Assembly (NCBI GenBank): GCA_949358305.1
Contig: OX442315.1
Location: 3,720,001 to 3,784,000, forward strand
Direction of reading: 5' to 3'
Length of the DNA: 64,000 nt
Source of the DNA: Strigamia acuminata
Taxonomy: Eukaryota > Arthropoda > Chilopoda > Geophilomorpha > Linotaeniidae
Under the pieces are notes generated by a model that did not search any database, had not been told where the DNA came from, and worked only from the letters and a program-made list of their open reading frames with translations. Position 1 is the stretch's first letter. Every line of letters starts with the position of its first letter. Made by a program: the position numbers and the translations under genes. This document shows, piece by piece, positions 43,848 to 54,253 of the stretch.

Positions 43848-43885
43848 AAAAATGACATTGTTTCCATGGAAACAATGTCATTTTT
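43848..43885. repeat. Perfect 38-bp palindrome
   Basis: AAAAATGACATTGTTTCCA followed directly by its exact complement, centred on CCATGG. Copy A has only one half (near 23515-23540), so copy B gained the mirror image. Confidence 0.9.
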
Positions 43886-43946
43886 TTTTGTCCAAAAATT
43901 CAATTTCAGGCTTGAATATCCAAATATTTGCAAAAATATTTAAACA

Positions 43947-44045
43947 TTGACTGTTTTGGCCAAAAATCGACTGTTTGGGCCAAAAATCGACTGTTTGGGC
44001 CAAAAATCGACTGTTTTGGCCAAAAAACCTGTTTCGGCCAAAAAT
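43947..44045. repeat. 20-bp minisatellite, array 4
   Basis: About five copies of TCGACTGTTTGGGCCAAAAA and TTGACTGTTTTGGCCAAAAA in transporter copy B, placed like array 1 relative to the RILWGF exon. Confidence 0.85.
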
Positions 44046-45051
44046 TATATGTTTGAGCCTAAAAATAAATTATTTTGCCCTCATAATAAATTCTTTTGGG
44101 CTTAAATTTGAATATTGAATATTGAGCAATGCATTGCTCAGAGGAGTAGCCTCGGCTCCCATGGCCACCCCTTGGACCGCCAGTGCAAACACAACTGATT
44201 TTTTCCAACTTGTAGGCGTACGGCGAAACGTTTATTAAAGACGACAAATTTTTGGCTTTGGTCGGAGCACTTCACTCAATATTTAATGCCAGCGGTCGAA
44301 TTTTGTGGGGATTTTTGATGGACAAGTTCAATTACAAAGTGAAAAGTCAAATGTGGTGTTGTGACAATTCTTACCTAAATAAAATTTATAACTTATTTTT
44401 AGTCGTGCATGCTGTGTGTTACAGCAGGAAGTGCAATCTTTGCGGCAACTTTTCCTTTAACATCGCATGGCGGGCAAATTATGTTTGCGTTTTGGGTCTC
44501 GGCAATTGTCATATTTTATTCCGGAAATTTTATCCTTTTGCCGGTAGTTACTGCAGAGAAATTCGGACTCAAATATGCTGGAATTAATTACGGATTAGTA
44601 TTTACGTACACGGTATTGCAAGATTTGCATTTATTTTGGTCACATTGAGCTAATGTCATGCATTGCAGATTATTGCAACACTTTTGAATGCTTTAATCGT
44701 GCAATATCTGGCCTTTTCGATTGGTTTGAATGGATTGTTTTATTTATTTGCGGGTTGTTCAGCCATTAGTAAGTGATATTTACACTTATACAAAACTCTA
44801 CAACATTAATTCTGTTTTATTTTATGGTTTAGGTTTTTTAGTTACTTTGTTGCTGTTCAAAATGTAAACAACTTTTATTACATGTGCTTAAAATAAATGT
44901 GTTTTTAATTACAGGTTTTTTGTTAGAAGATTGTTAATTTATTTTAACAATTAAATTATGTAAATAACCTTGAAATCTCTAAGTGTGAAATAACAATAAT
45001 GAAATACAACTTTCAGGATATCATTCACTAGTATTTATTATACAGTATTTT

Positions 45052-45375
45052 CAGGGGCGGATCTTGCTTTTTGGGGGCCCTGGGCTTGAGGTTTTTTGAG
45101 GCCCCTTTATCAATGTATATGTATATGACGTAAATACAGCAGTTTCGTTCCGGAAACCACCAAATGACACTAAAGATGCTCAATGACGTAAAAAATGTCA
45201 TGAAGACGTCAATGGATATCAAATGACACAAAAACCGATATTATTTTTACACCTGCATGTTTTATTGCTTCTTAAAACATAACATACTAGTACATTGCGT
45301 TGTGTTTTGGGGGCCCCCTAGAATTTGGGGGCTCTGGGCTCAAGCCCTATTTGCCTTGAAGTAGATCCGCCCCTG
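45052..45375. mobile_element. hAT-like MITE, 324 bp
   Basis: Ends CAGGGGCGGATCT and its complement AGATCCGCCCCTG form 13-bp terminal inverted repeats, with further inner complementarity (TGGGGGCCCTGGGCTTGAGG against its partner). The ends resemble hAT elements. I could not find the expected 8-bp target duplication. Confidence 0.65.
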
Positions 45376-46468
45376 ACAAGTGAGTATCTTGCCACAGTGA
45401 TTTGTCTTGCATCAATGATCAGCAATACTAATATCTGATACACGAATAAAATGTTTATTAATTGTGATACTGGTCTTTACCAAGGCAAGCTGGGGACAAG
45501 TTACATAGTAAGAGATTTCGGCGAATTTCTCTGATGTGCTCTGGCCCACCGTTAGAAGGGGAACAGTTCCTATTGGTCGAGCCTGTTTACTCATAACTGT
45601 TACCTGTATACTTTCACTAGGAAAAGTAGTTTTGTTGTGGTTTTATTTAGTTTAATTATTTTAGATGTTTGAAATGATGTTAAATGACTAATATTTAATA
45701 ATAAAATGTTTTTAAAAGTCTGGAAGCAATGTTTTAAGCTGTTACTTTTTCAAAATTCATGATTGTTAAGTTCGCTCAGTTTATTGGTTGCTATGTCAAG
45801 CTGGTTTTGAAATTTATGATCGATTGTTCTGTCTGGACATAAAATGGCTTCCGTAACTTGAGCGTTTGTATTTTGTAAACTAGATTTGGAAATTTCTATT
45901 TCCATTCATTTCACAAGCCTAGAAATTAATGACTAAAGATCCTATGTTTCCAGCTTGTAAAATGTATGGGTTTATCACCAGATGGCGAACATAATTCAAA
46001 ACTAGGAAATTTATATTTGTTAAATTTGGGATTGGTTTTATCATTTGTACTTCAACAAATAATTAGATTATTATTGTTGATGTTAGATGAAATAAAAAGT
46101 TGACACAAAGTTTGTAGTGTAACATATTAATTTGATTCTATAATTTGTTTTGGATCTAGTCTAAAAATTAAACTTTTGTTTTTCCTAAACATTAAAACTG
46201 ATTTTTGCATATAAATCAATTTGAGGACCTGTAAACATAAGAATGCTTAGAATTCATATTGAACAATGGAAGTTGGTTGTTTTTAAACTTAAAAAAATTT
46301 AATCAGAAATAGAAACAAATACATAAATATGCATAAAATACACGTGGAAGAATTTTTATATTTCATTTACAATGCAAGAACGTGAAGTACAAACAGGTAA
46401 AAGTGTTTTAAAATTGAAAATAAACGGAGAAAAATATACAGAATGAACAAAACAAACGTTTTAAATTT
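45376..46468. other. Intergenic DNA before zinc-finger copy 3
   Basis: AT-rich, with no conserved gene seen. From about 46205 it matches the 3' flank of zinc-finger copy 1. Confidence 0.4.
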
Positions 46469-47260
46469 CTATTCCTGCTTAAAATGCTTTTTTCTTGTAT
46501 GGGTTAAAAAATGTCTTTTTAAATTCCTACTGTCGTTGCAAGAATAAGCACACAAATGACACTTAAAAGGTTTTTCTCCGGTATGGGTTAAAAGATGTCC
46601 TTTTAAGGTCCCATTTTGATTGCCAGAATAATCACACAAATGACACTTGAAGGGTTTTTCTCCAGTGTGGGTTAATAGATGTCTTCTTAAATCCCCACTA
46701 TGATTGCAAGAATAATCACACAAATGGCACTTGAATGGCTTTTCTCCAGTGTGGGTTAATAAATGTCTTTTTAAATTTCCTCTTTCACTGCAGGAATGAT
46801 CACACAAATGGCACTTGAATGGCTTTTCTCCAGTGTGGGTCAATATATGTTCCTTTAAACGCTCACGACGACTCGAACAATAATCACACAAATGACACTT
46901 GAGTGGTTTTCCTCCAGTGTGGGTTAATAGATGGACTTTTAAATTCCCACTTTGAGCCGAACAATAATCACACAAATGACACTTGAATGGTTTTTCTCCT
47001 GAATGGGTTAATAAATGTGTTTTTAAGCTCCCACTTTGATTACAAGAATAATCACACAAATGGCACTTGAACGGTTTTTCTCCTGTGTGAATTCGCATGT
47101 GGACAGTCATACAAGTTTTAAGTCAAAATGAAAGTGAACACATTTGACATTTGAAAGGCTTTTCACCAGTGTGTTTAAGCATGTGCTGTTGCAATAAGTA
47201 CACGTATGAACATGAATAATCACACAGGTTGCAATTGTAATCCTCACGTGTTCTCTTCAT
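46469..47260 (-). pseudogene. C2H2 zinc-finger, copy 3, with premature stop
   Basis: The start at 47260 gives the same MKRTREDYNC beginning, but the second finger contains TGA at 47125-47123 where copies 1, 2 and 4 have CGA (Arg). Beyond the stop the frame is open to 46469 and keeps seven full fingers and the KKHFKQE tail. Restarting at the ATG at 47110 would give 213 aa lacking the first finger and part of the second, so a shortened product is possible. Helices include QSGSLKT, QSGNLKV, RRERLKE, ERGNLKR, HSGDLRR and QNGTLKG. Confidence 0.8.
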
Positions 47261-49039
47261 TTTTTTTACTTTAACGACTATAGTCTGAAAAGAAAAGAAA
47301 TAATAATAATTATGTTCGAAAATGATTAACGATTAACTTAATTGGACACACTTTAAATAATATTGTTATGTATATACTCTAGCGGGTATCGCCGCTAATG
47401 GTTCGAATTCAGTCAGGCGAGTTAGGCCTAACGTTCGATGCACGATTGTGCCGAACTTTATAAACCGGAAATAAAATCCAATAGTACTCCCAAAAAAATG
47501 TGATTTATCTAATTTCCTATCTTTACCTTAATCTGCTTACACTTTGGAACCTTTCAAACGTAATAAACCACGAAATCGCGGATAAACGAAAAAATGCGAT
47601 ACATCAGAATACAATAAGATAAAGCAAACGGCGGTTGCCATAGAAACTAAAAGTGCATATTAGCGCCGACTATTGACAATAATTTAACTAAACACAATAC
47701 AACAAAGACACAAACACAACAAATTGAATGCCCGGCCGGATGTTGTAACGCTCCACCAGTTGCCTAGAAGATTAATCCGCTCAAATGGTTTAGCTTAAAC
47801 GTTGGAAATTGCTCGTTTTACAAGCTTTACTTTAATCTTTTAAACTTTATTTTAAAGCTAAGAAAAATAATCGTTGCTTTACTGCAATGCTTCGAAATAA
47901 TTGCTCGTTTTAAAACTAGAAATTCCAATTTTATATGAAATAAACACACCTGAAAATAAATGACATTTTATTCAAGTAATAAAAATTGTTAAAAAGTGAA
48001 TTTTTTTTAGGTTTGTTTTCATCTATTTTCAATTAAATTAACACTAGAAAGGCCGGAATTTCCGCCTACCTAGAAAGGCCGAAAGCGGTCAAAATGACCG
48101 CATGAAACAACTGCACAAGACGTGCACGAAACGTAGACAAAACGCGCACAAATCGTGCAATATACATAAACAATACGTGTTTCTTGCGTTTTGCCATCAA
48201 ATTGATCAGTAACAGGCGAAATATGCGAAGAAAATAGCAAAACAAAAATTGATGGTTTTTATAAAATCTGATAAAATTAAAAACGGAAATTTAATTTTAT
48301 CAGGTTTTATAAAAACCATCAATTTTTGTTTTGCTATTTTCTTCGCATATTTCACGTGTTACTGATCAATTTGATGGCAAAACGTAAGATACACGTATTG
48401 TTTATGTATTTTGCACGATTTTTGCGCATTTTGTCCACGTTTCGTGCACGTCTTGTGCAGTGTTGTTTCAAGCGGTCATTTTGACCGCATTCGGCCTTTC
48501 TAGGTCAATTCTCTTTTTTAAAATTTTTTTAAAAGAAAAATGCCTTGTTTGCTGATTTATGATGTAAAGTATCATAAATCAGTAAAAGTGGAAAAATACC
48601 AGCATTGTAAACCCATTGGGTTTATTGCTACAGCTGTTTAAAACAGCTGTTGCGGTCAAAATGACCGCTCTGGCCTTTCTAGTGTTAAAGCATTTGCAAT
48701 GTGCATTCAATTTGTAGCGTAATAGTGTTTGTGCCTTTGTTGTATTGTGTTTAGTTCAAATATTGTCACTAGTCGGTGCTTTTATGCAATTATAGTTTCT
48801 AGGGCAACCGCCGTTTGCTCTATCTTATTGTATTTTGTTGTATCGCACTTTTGCGTTGAAAGGTTTCAAAAGTTCCGTTTAAAAGGTTCCAAAGTGTAAC
48901 TAGATTAAAGGTAAGATAGGAAATTAGATAAATCACATTTTTTGGAGGTATTATTGGATTTTTTTCCGGTTTATAAAGTTCGGCGCAACTTAATTATTAT
49001 TTTCTTCATTTTAGACTATAGTCGTTGAAGTAAAAAAAA
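47261..49039. promoter_or_regulatory. Bidirectional upstream region of zinc-finger copies 3 and 4
   Basis: Inverted flanks like those of the first pair (GAGTTAGGCCTAACGTTCGA near 47420; mirrored sequence at about 48690-48990), with a 643-bp transposon inserted between. Parts of the copy 4 side are deleted compared with pair 1. Confidence 0.5.
48042..48684. mobile_element. piggyBac-like foldback MITE, 643 bp
   Basis: Flanked by TTAA on both sides (48038-48041 and 48685-48688), the piggyBac target. The termini CACTAGAAAGGCC and GGCCTTTCTAGTG are inverted. Most of the element is a long imperfect palindrome centred near 48281 (for example GCGGTCAAAATGACCGCATG on the left and its partner near 48470-48490). 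No transposase. Confidence 0.85.
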
Positions 49040-49732
49040 ATGAAGAGAACACGTGAGGATTACAATTGCAACCTGTGTGATTATTCGTGTTCATACATAT
49101 ACTTATTGCAACAGCACATGCTTAAACACACTGGTGAAAAGCCTTTCAAATGTCAAATGTGTTCACTTTCATTTCGACTTAAAACTTGTATGACTGTCCA
49201 CATGCGAATTCACACTGGAGAAAAACCATTCAAGTGCCATTTGTGTGATTATTCTTGTAATCAAAGTGGGAGCTTAAAAACACATTTATCAACCCATTCA
49301 GGAGAAAAATCATTCAAATGCCATTTGTGTGCTTATTCTTCTGTTCGTAGTGGGCATTTAAATGTCCATCTATTAACCCATTCAGGAGAAAAACCATTCA
49401 AGTGCCATTTGTGTGATTATTCTGCGGTTCACAGTGGACATTTAAGAAGACATCTATTAACACATACAGAAGAAAAACCATTCAAGTGCCTTTTTTGTGA
49501 TTATTCTTGCAATCAAAGTGGGTATCTAAGAAGACATCTATTAAACCACACAGGAGAAAAACCATTCAAGTGTCATTTGTGTGATTATTGTTCCAGTCAA
49601 AATGGAAATTTAATACAACCCGCACCCATGTGTATTGGGCCGCTTGTATTTTTTGATGTTGCAAAACAGAAAATCGTAAATTTCAAACTCAAAAAAAAGT
49701 TTTTAATTAAAATAAATAAATGCAACTTGTAG
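49040..49732 (+). pseudogene. C2H2 zinc-finger, copy 4, truncated
   Basis: MKRTREDYNC start, six complete fingers (helices QSGSLKT, RSGHLNV, HSGHLRR, QSGYLRR after the two common N-terminal fingers), then a seventh broken after QNGNL at about 49612. From there unrelated sequence begins (ACAACCCGCACCCATGTGTA) and reads on to a stop at 49730-49732, giving a 230-aa frame with a foreign tail. The missing 3' part of the gene is not found elsewhere in the window. One linker reads HTEEKPFK. Confidence 0.75.
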
Positions 49733-50006
49733 AACAAACATTGGGCTTTATTTAAAAAAAAAAATTAAATTTTAACTTGAATGGGCCAAAAGTTATGGCC
49801 AGTTGAATTTGTGCTACTTGGCACAAGTGTATTGGGCCACCACGCTAACTGCCTCAAGTGAGTTGGGCCGGCAGAAAAAGCTTAGCACCACATCCAAAAA
49901 ATCACACAAAAAACCGGTTTCTTCAGAAAATCATTGTTTATTTGAACAATACTTTACAATATTTTGTTGGATAACCTAAATTTTGTATGTGATTGTGCAG
50001 GCCAAG
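49733..50006. other. Unassigned sequence next to retroelement 2
   Basis: It contains two TGTATTGGGCC copies (49632 and 49828) and may be part of the insertion that cut zinc-finger copy 4. No coding signal. Confidence 0.35.
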
Positions 50007-51048
50007 TAATAAATCGAGGAGACTTATCAAGCAATCGTCGTAGAGATGCCGTACAGGACTTCTACTCTGTGGCCAAATGTTTGTCTAGGGGAATGATTTT
50101 ACACAGATTAAAGGAAAAATTAGATAGTTTTAATCGTTCAAAATACAATGGAGGTATTATTTAAAATGTTTGGGGTCGATCTGGCTTCTTCTTTAATATC
50201 TACACTCACGGTTGACCGTTGGCTCCAAGATGGCGTCGACGGCGTCGTGTGAGCGCGGGATTTTAGCGGAGTAAACTCAACGCTAAAATACGCCTCTAAA
50301 TATACTAAAATCCTCGTGGAGCACGCTCGACACGAGAATACGTCTTGCACACAGCGGTTCGATTATTACGGAGCAAGCTCGACGTAACAATCGGTCTTTA
50401 CACAAATCGCTTTGTGGAGTTAAACTCGACACAAAGCCTTCAAACTAACAGAGTAAACTCGATGTTAGTTTCACACAGAAATGGCTTAAATTACGCGTAG
50501 TAATTCAAGCTAGAAAGGCGCTATTCCGTACAGTTGGCACGGACCAGCAATGAATCTCGATTCTTCCAATATCACAGATCACACTTAGCGAGTTTGGGCA
50601 TAAGTTTGACACGGTTGTGAAAGGTTTGGAAGCAGGATCAAGAGTGCGGGAAGAGTGGGCCAAAACCGTTTGGCTCACTTCTAAATCTGCTCAGAAAAGC
50701 TGCGCAGATGACGAGTTGCACAAAGATCACACACGGCCGCCTTCGGGTCGTGTGCAACAATTGAGCCGGGCACGCGCGAGGGGAAGGGATGCTCCGCCCA
50801 GGCACACGCCTAGCAGCATCATCAAAGCAATGCACGCTGCAGCGCGATTGGTTGACGCTGTTGCTGGGCCAAAACTTGCTGCAAAACACAATATTATTTG
50901 GGTAATATTGTGTCTTGTTTTATATTTTATTAATGTATGTTTTATTTCAATTTACATTGAAACAAAACATATAAGCTCGTTGAATATGTTTATAAGACAA
51001 TTTGGAAATATGGTGCGCACTCAAATAGGAATATTTGAGGTCACCACA
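50007..51048 (-). repeat. 3' LTR of retroelement 2
   Basis: 1042 bp. On the element strand it starts TGTGGTGACC right after the polypurine tract and ends near CTCGATTTATTA. A row of stem-loops is listed separately. A degenerate 147-codon-like frame in it (50617-51228) is shared by the other LTR and has no known domain. Confidence 0.9.
50261..50507. repeat. Row of stem-loops in the 3' LTR
   Basis: Five hairpins with different stems but the same GAG-N4/5-CTC centre: 50261-50288 (TTTTAGCG/CGCTAAAA), 50313-50336 (CTCGTG/CACGAG), 50361-50392 (GATTATTACG/CGTAACAATC), 50409-50437 (GCTTTGTG/CACAAAGC) and 50443-50470 (AACTAACA/TGTTAGTT). A sixth at 50483-50507 has a GCGTA loop. The same row is in the other LTR. 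Confidence 0.85.
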
Positions 51049-51064
51049 CTTCCCCCCCTTTTAA
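51049..51064 (-). promoter_or_regulatory. Polypurine tract of retroelement 2
   Basis: On the element strand AAAAGGGGGGGAAG directly precedes the TG of the 3' LTR. Confidence 0.8.
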
Positions 51065-51364
51065 GAAAGAATCTTATTCTTTTCCAAAAAGAGACAGGTA
51101 AGTATAGGAATAAATACACAAGGTTTCAAAGTAAAAATGGAACAGGATATTTATTCTTTTTTATTACAGTAAAAAAAAATAAAAAAGGAATTATTTTTAA
51201 TGAATGGGCAGGTTCCCTAATTATTTAGGCAACATGTCCGTTGAATGATCGTTTGGATCTTTGTGCTCTGTGACGGTGCACAAAGATCGGCCGGCGTTTG
51301 GTCCTGACCGGAAGCCAGGGTTGATGTGGAGCCACACTTGCTTTATGCGGTCTACACCATCCCT

Positions 51365-54046
51365 TCATCCAAAACCCATTTTGAAGTATTCTTGCGGGTC
51401 CTTCGGTGTGATCCTGGCAAAAACGAGACGTTGATGGAAGATCCACGGCTGCTGCTCCCTGATGTGGTTCTCCAACCACGCGAGAACTCGGTTGCATAGA
51501 TTCTCGTTGTTTTGGAGAATCGTCTTCGTCGCGTTCGTTATGTAGCAAAAGGCGTATAACGAGCGCAAACGTTGATAGGCGGTGAGGTAGGTGGCCATAT
51601 TCGATCCCCTATCTCTTGGTGGCGAATCCTTTGGCGGTGGCGGTGGTGGCGGCGACTTTTTGCAGATTGAGAGGGATCTGGATCTGCGCGAAGCCGGGGT
51701 GCGCGTCTTTGATCTGGCACCGCTGGCCACAGGCACGACGAACTCGCGATCGTCGCTGTCGAGCCACTCCATTGGAGACGAGATGTTGCAACTCGGTGCC
51801 TCGGTTGCACGGGAAACACTCGACGTTGCTGTGATGGCAGCGTGGAGTGGAGCTGCGGATGACGGTGGTGCGCCAGCGGGACGGGCGGTGGCTCGTTCCG
51901 TTGCGCGCTGCTGCTTCAGTGTAGCCCATTCTTGCCGTAGTCGAATGGCGGATCCAGCCGGAGTTTTGCCAGTCGCCTCGGCTTGTTGCGTCAATTCGGC
52001 GAGCATCGCTGGAGGATCGGGGCGAACTGACTCCCAATCGTCCAGCAAGGCTCGTGGAAGCCCTAACGGCACGGTCCACAATCGAGTGGCGGCCGCCAGA
52101 GCAATCTGTGGGTCGGGAAAGACTCCTTGGAACAGGATTCGAAGAAGTCCCTCCGACAACTTCCTGTTCATCTTCTGCAGCGCCCGTTGCAGTTGCTTGT
52201 CGGACTTGCACGACGCAAGCTCTCGCGCAAGCCATTGCCATTCTTTTTCACCTTCGCGGATCTGAGCGAGTTGGTATTCGTCCAGATGCGCGAGGTACAT
52301 CGCTTGGGCTGTCTCGGGAAACGATGAGAATCGCCTCCAGAGATCAGCGCACTCCTGTGCGGGAAATGGTTCTTGAGAGACGTATCCCTCAAAACGGATG
52401 ACCGATGTCACTTGTGGCACGGGCACCGATGGGTCTGGTCGCATGTCGCTGGTGACTGGACGGCAAGCGAACGGCAAAGAGGTGTTGACGTCTCCTTGAC
52501 CGGCTTGCAATGCGGCGATGCGTTGGTCTTCTTTCGCTATCTCGTCCGACCAGTCAATCCGGCCGGAGGAGGAAGCGTTAAGCTGTGAAGCGTTGGATCG
52601 TTCTTCACGCGACGAGAGTGAACTCCTCGTGGAAGATTGGCGCGATTGCACTCGAGGTCGGCTTCGGGACGAGTGTCTCGAAACGGACTTTGAATGTCTT
52701 TTTGGCGGCGTCGACTCGCGTCGGTGATGTGAGCGATGACGAGCCTTCTGGAGTGGAGGTAACCCTCCAATGGCGCCTTCCCCCGACGACTGTGTTGGGG
52801 AGGAGCGACGGCCACTGTAGGGCGACCTCGATGATCGTGACCTCGACGTGGAGCGCGGTGGCACCACGTGGATGGTGGAAGCGACCTGTACCCGGGGCTC
52901 AGGCTCTGGATACGGGTTTGGCACGAAATCGGCATGGAAACATCCGCCCATGGCTAGTTGATGCATTTCCGACTGGCATGTCGGCACCCAACGTTTCTTT
53001 CCGTCTGTGGTCACACGGAAAGATTCGTGGTAGAGGCGCACAACCTCGGCTTTGGTTTGGTCCAAGTGTTGGAAAATGTCCTCTAGAATCTGTCGACGCT
53101 CCCACGCAGGAGCGTTGAAGTAACGGCGATGGTCTCGCGTTTCTTGAGCGATCACTACGAAGGCGAAGTCGAGCAACACGTTTCGTAGTGGTCCGAAGGT
53201 GTCGCGCTTCATTGCCCACTCGAGGGCGTCGCGATGACCGAATCCATCAATTAAATAGGCGATCCGAAACTTCGTTCCCCATCGTTTGTTTAAGGCTTTG
53301 GAGAATTTGTGTCGGGCTGCCCAAAACGTCAGTCTTCCTTTAGACTTGATGATTTCTGGCGGCAATGCATGTCGCCAGACTCCAGGAGCTGTTGGAACAT
53401 CGGGGTGCAGTTCGAGATGCGTCTCCCGAAGCTGGATGATCTGTAAAATATTCGAAGAAATAATTAAAATCCATTTTTTCGTGTAAAATAATTATTTCCG
53501 AATTTTCAGTGAATAAAATCACGGGTGAGATTTCATTCGACAGTTTAGATTCATTAAATTTTTCAAAATATTTGAAAAATCGTGAAAAACGTTGTTTCCG
53601 ACGGCTATGTTTCAGTGTTTGGAGCGTTACCGTAGCAACGCCTCAAAAATGAGACACAGCGCCATCTGATGATAATAATGGCGGCGCCTTCTTGCGAAGG
53701 CGTTACCAACGAACTTCTGAGTGAAAATGCACGTTTAATTACTTTTCATGACTGAAAGGTAATTTTATTTTAAATTATTTACCCGGTCGTGTCTCTGTGC
53801 ACGAGTTTCGCCGTTTGGATCGGCGAATAGGCCTCCTCGTAGTCGGGGCTGAGACGGCGTGACTGGCAAACGGGCAGCAGCGTCGGCCAGAGCGGCTTGA
53901 GCTTCGGCGGACGCTTCGGCGGACTCTTCGGTGACATCCACGGATGTATTCGAAGTATTTGCGGAACCAAGCAGCGTCGAATTCGTTTCTAACTCGAGGC
54001 TGTTGGCACCGGCTTCGCTTCCTTCTTTCGGTTCTCCTTCTTCCAT
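51365..54046 (-). CDS. Spliced third gene of retroelement 2, RS-rich, 779 aa, unknown
   Basis: Exon 1 is 54046-53783 (starts MEEGEPKEGSE) and exon 2 is 53440-51365; the donor CGG|GTAAAT and acceptor TTTTACAG|ATC keep the frame, giving 88 plus 691 residues. It lies between pol and the 3' LTR, the envelope position, but shows no signal peptide or membrane anchor, and I do not recognise the fold. Exon 1 is acidic. Exon 2 begins with a possibly globular part of about 150 residues (WRHALPPEIIKSKGRLTFWA, IAYLIDGFGHRDALEWAM). An Arg/Ser-rich stretch with SRSRSSRS runs follows, then a helical part (SEGLLRILFQGVFPDPQIAL) and a PPPPPPP run near the end. The whole is open on the same strand as gag and pol. 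The start used inside exon 2 could also be an alternative ATG if unspliced. Confidence 0.65.
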
Positions 54047-54253
54047 TTGAACGACTAATCCAAATGGAAAAGAAAAACGAAAATTAATTTATTAGTTTTT
54101 CCTTGGAAAATTCCAAAGAAAAAGCTACTTACAATTGAAGATTCGGGAGAATTAATCCAACGGTTTCTCTTTTGGTTTTGGGGATGAGCACTTAACACAC
54201 GTGTGAGATCGAAGTGAACTCAGACGCGAAGTGATCGTTTCAAATACCGGAAG

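Larger units (their letters stand above)
42241..44867 (+). pseudogene. Inverted defective transporter copy B
   Basis: Exons matching copy A are at 42241-42328, 42384-about 42558, 42762-42931, about 43031-43110, 44216-44338, 44403-44612, 44669-44768 and 44833-44867. The last four have exactly the same lengths as in copy A (123, 210, 100 and 35 nt). Copy A exons 3 and 4 and the exon 2 donor are absent: after CCACCGG the sequence jumps to copy A intron 4, which removes several membrane helices. The acceptor before the RQFYVLWATC exon is changed from AG to TG (near 43029). An LTR-like insertion and extra minisatellite arrays lie in its introns. It cannot encode the full 12-helix protein, although single exons remain open. 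Confidence 0.85.

Noticed and set aside
50617-51228. 203-codon frame in the LTR of retroelement 2
   Set aside because: Lies within an LTR on the strand opposite to the element genes; shared by both LTRs only because they are copies; no domain.
51591-53118. Long plus-strand frames opposite the RS-rich gene
   Set aside because: Shadows of a GC-rich coding strand; no motifs, while the minus strand has a consistent spliced frame.
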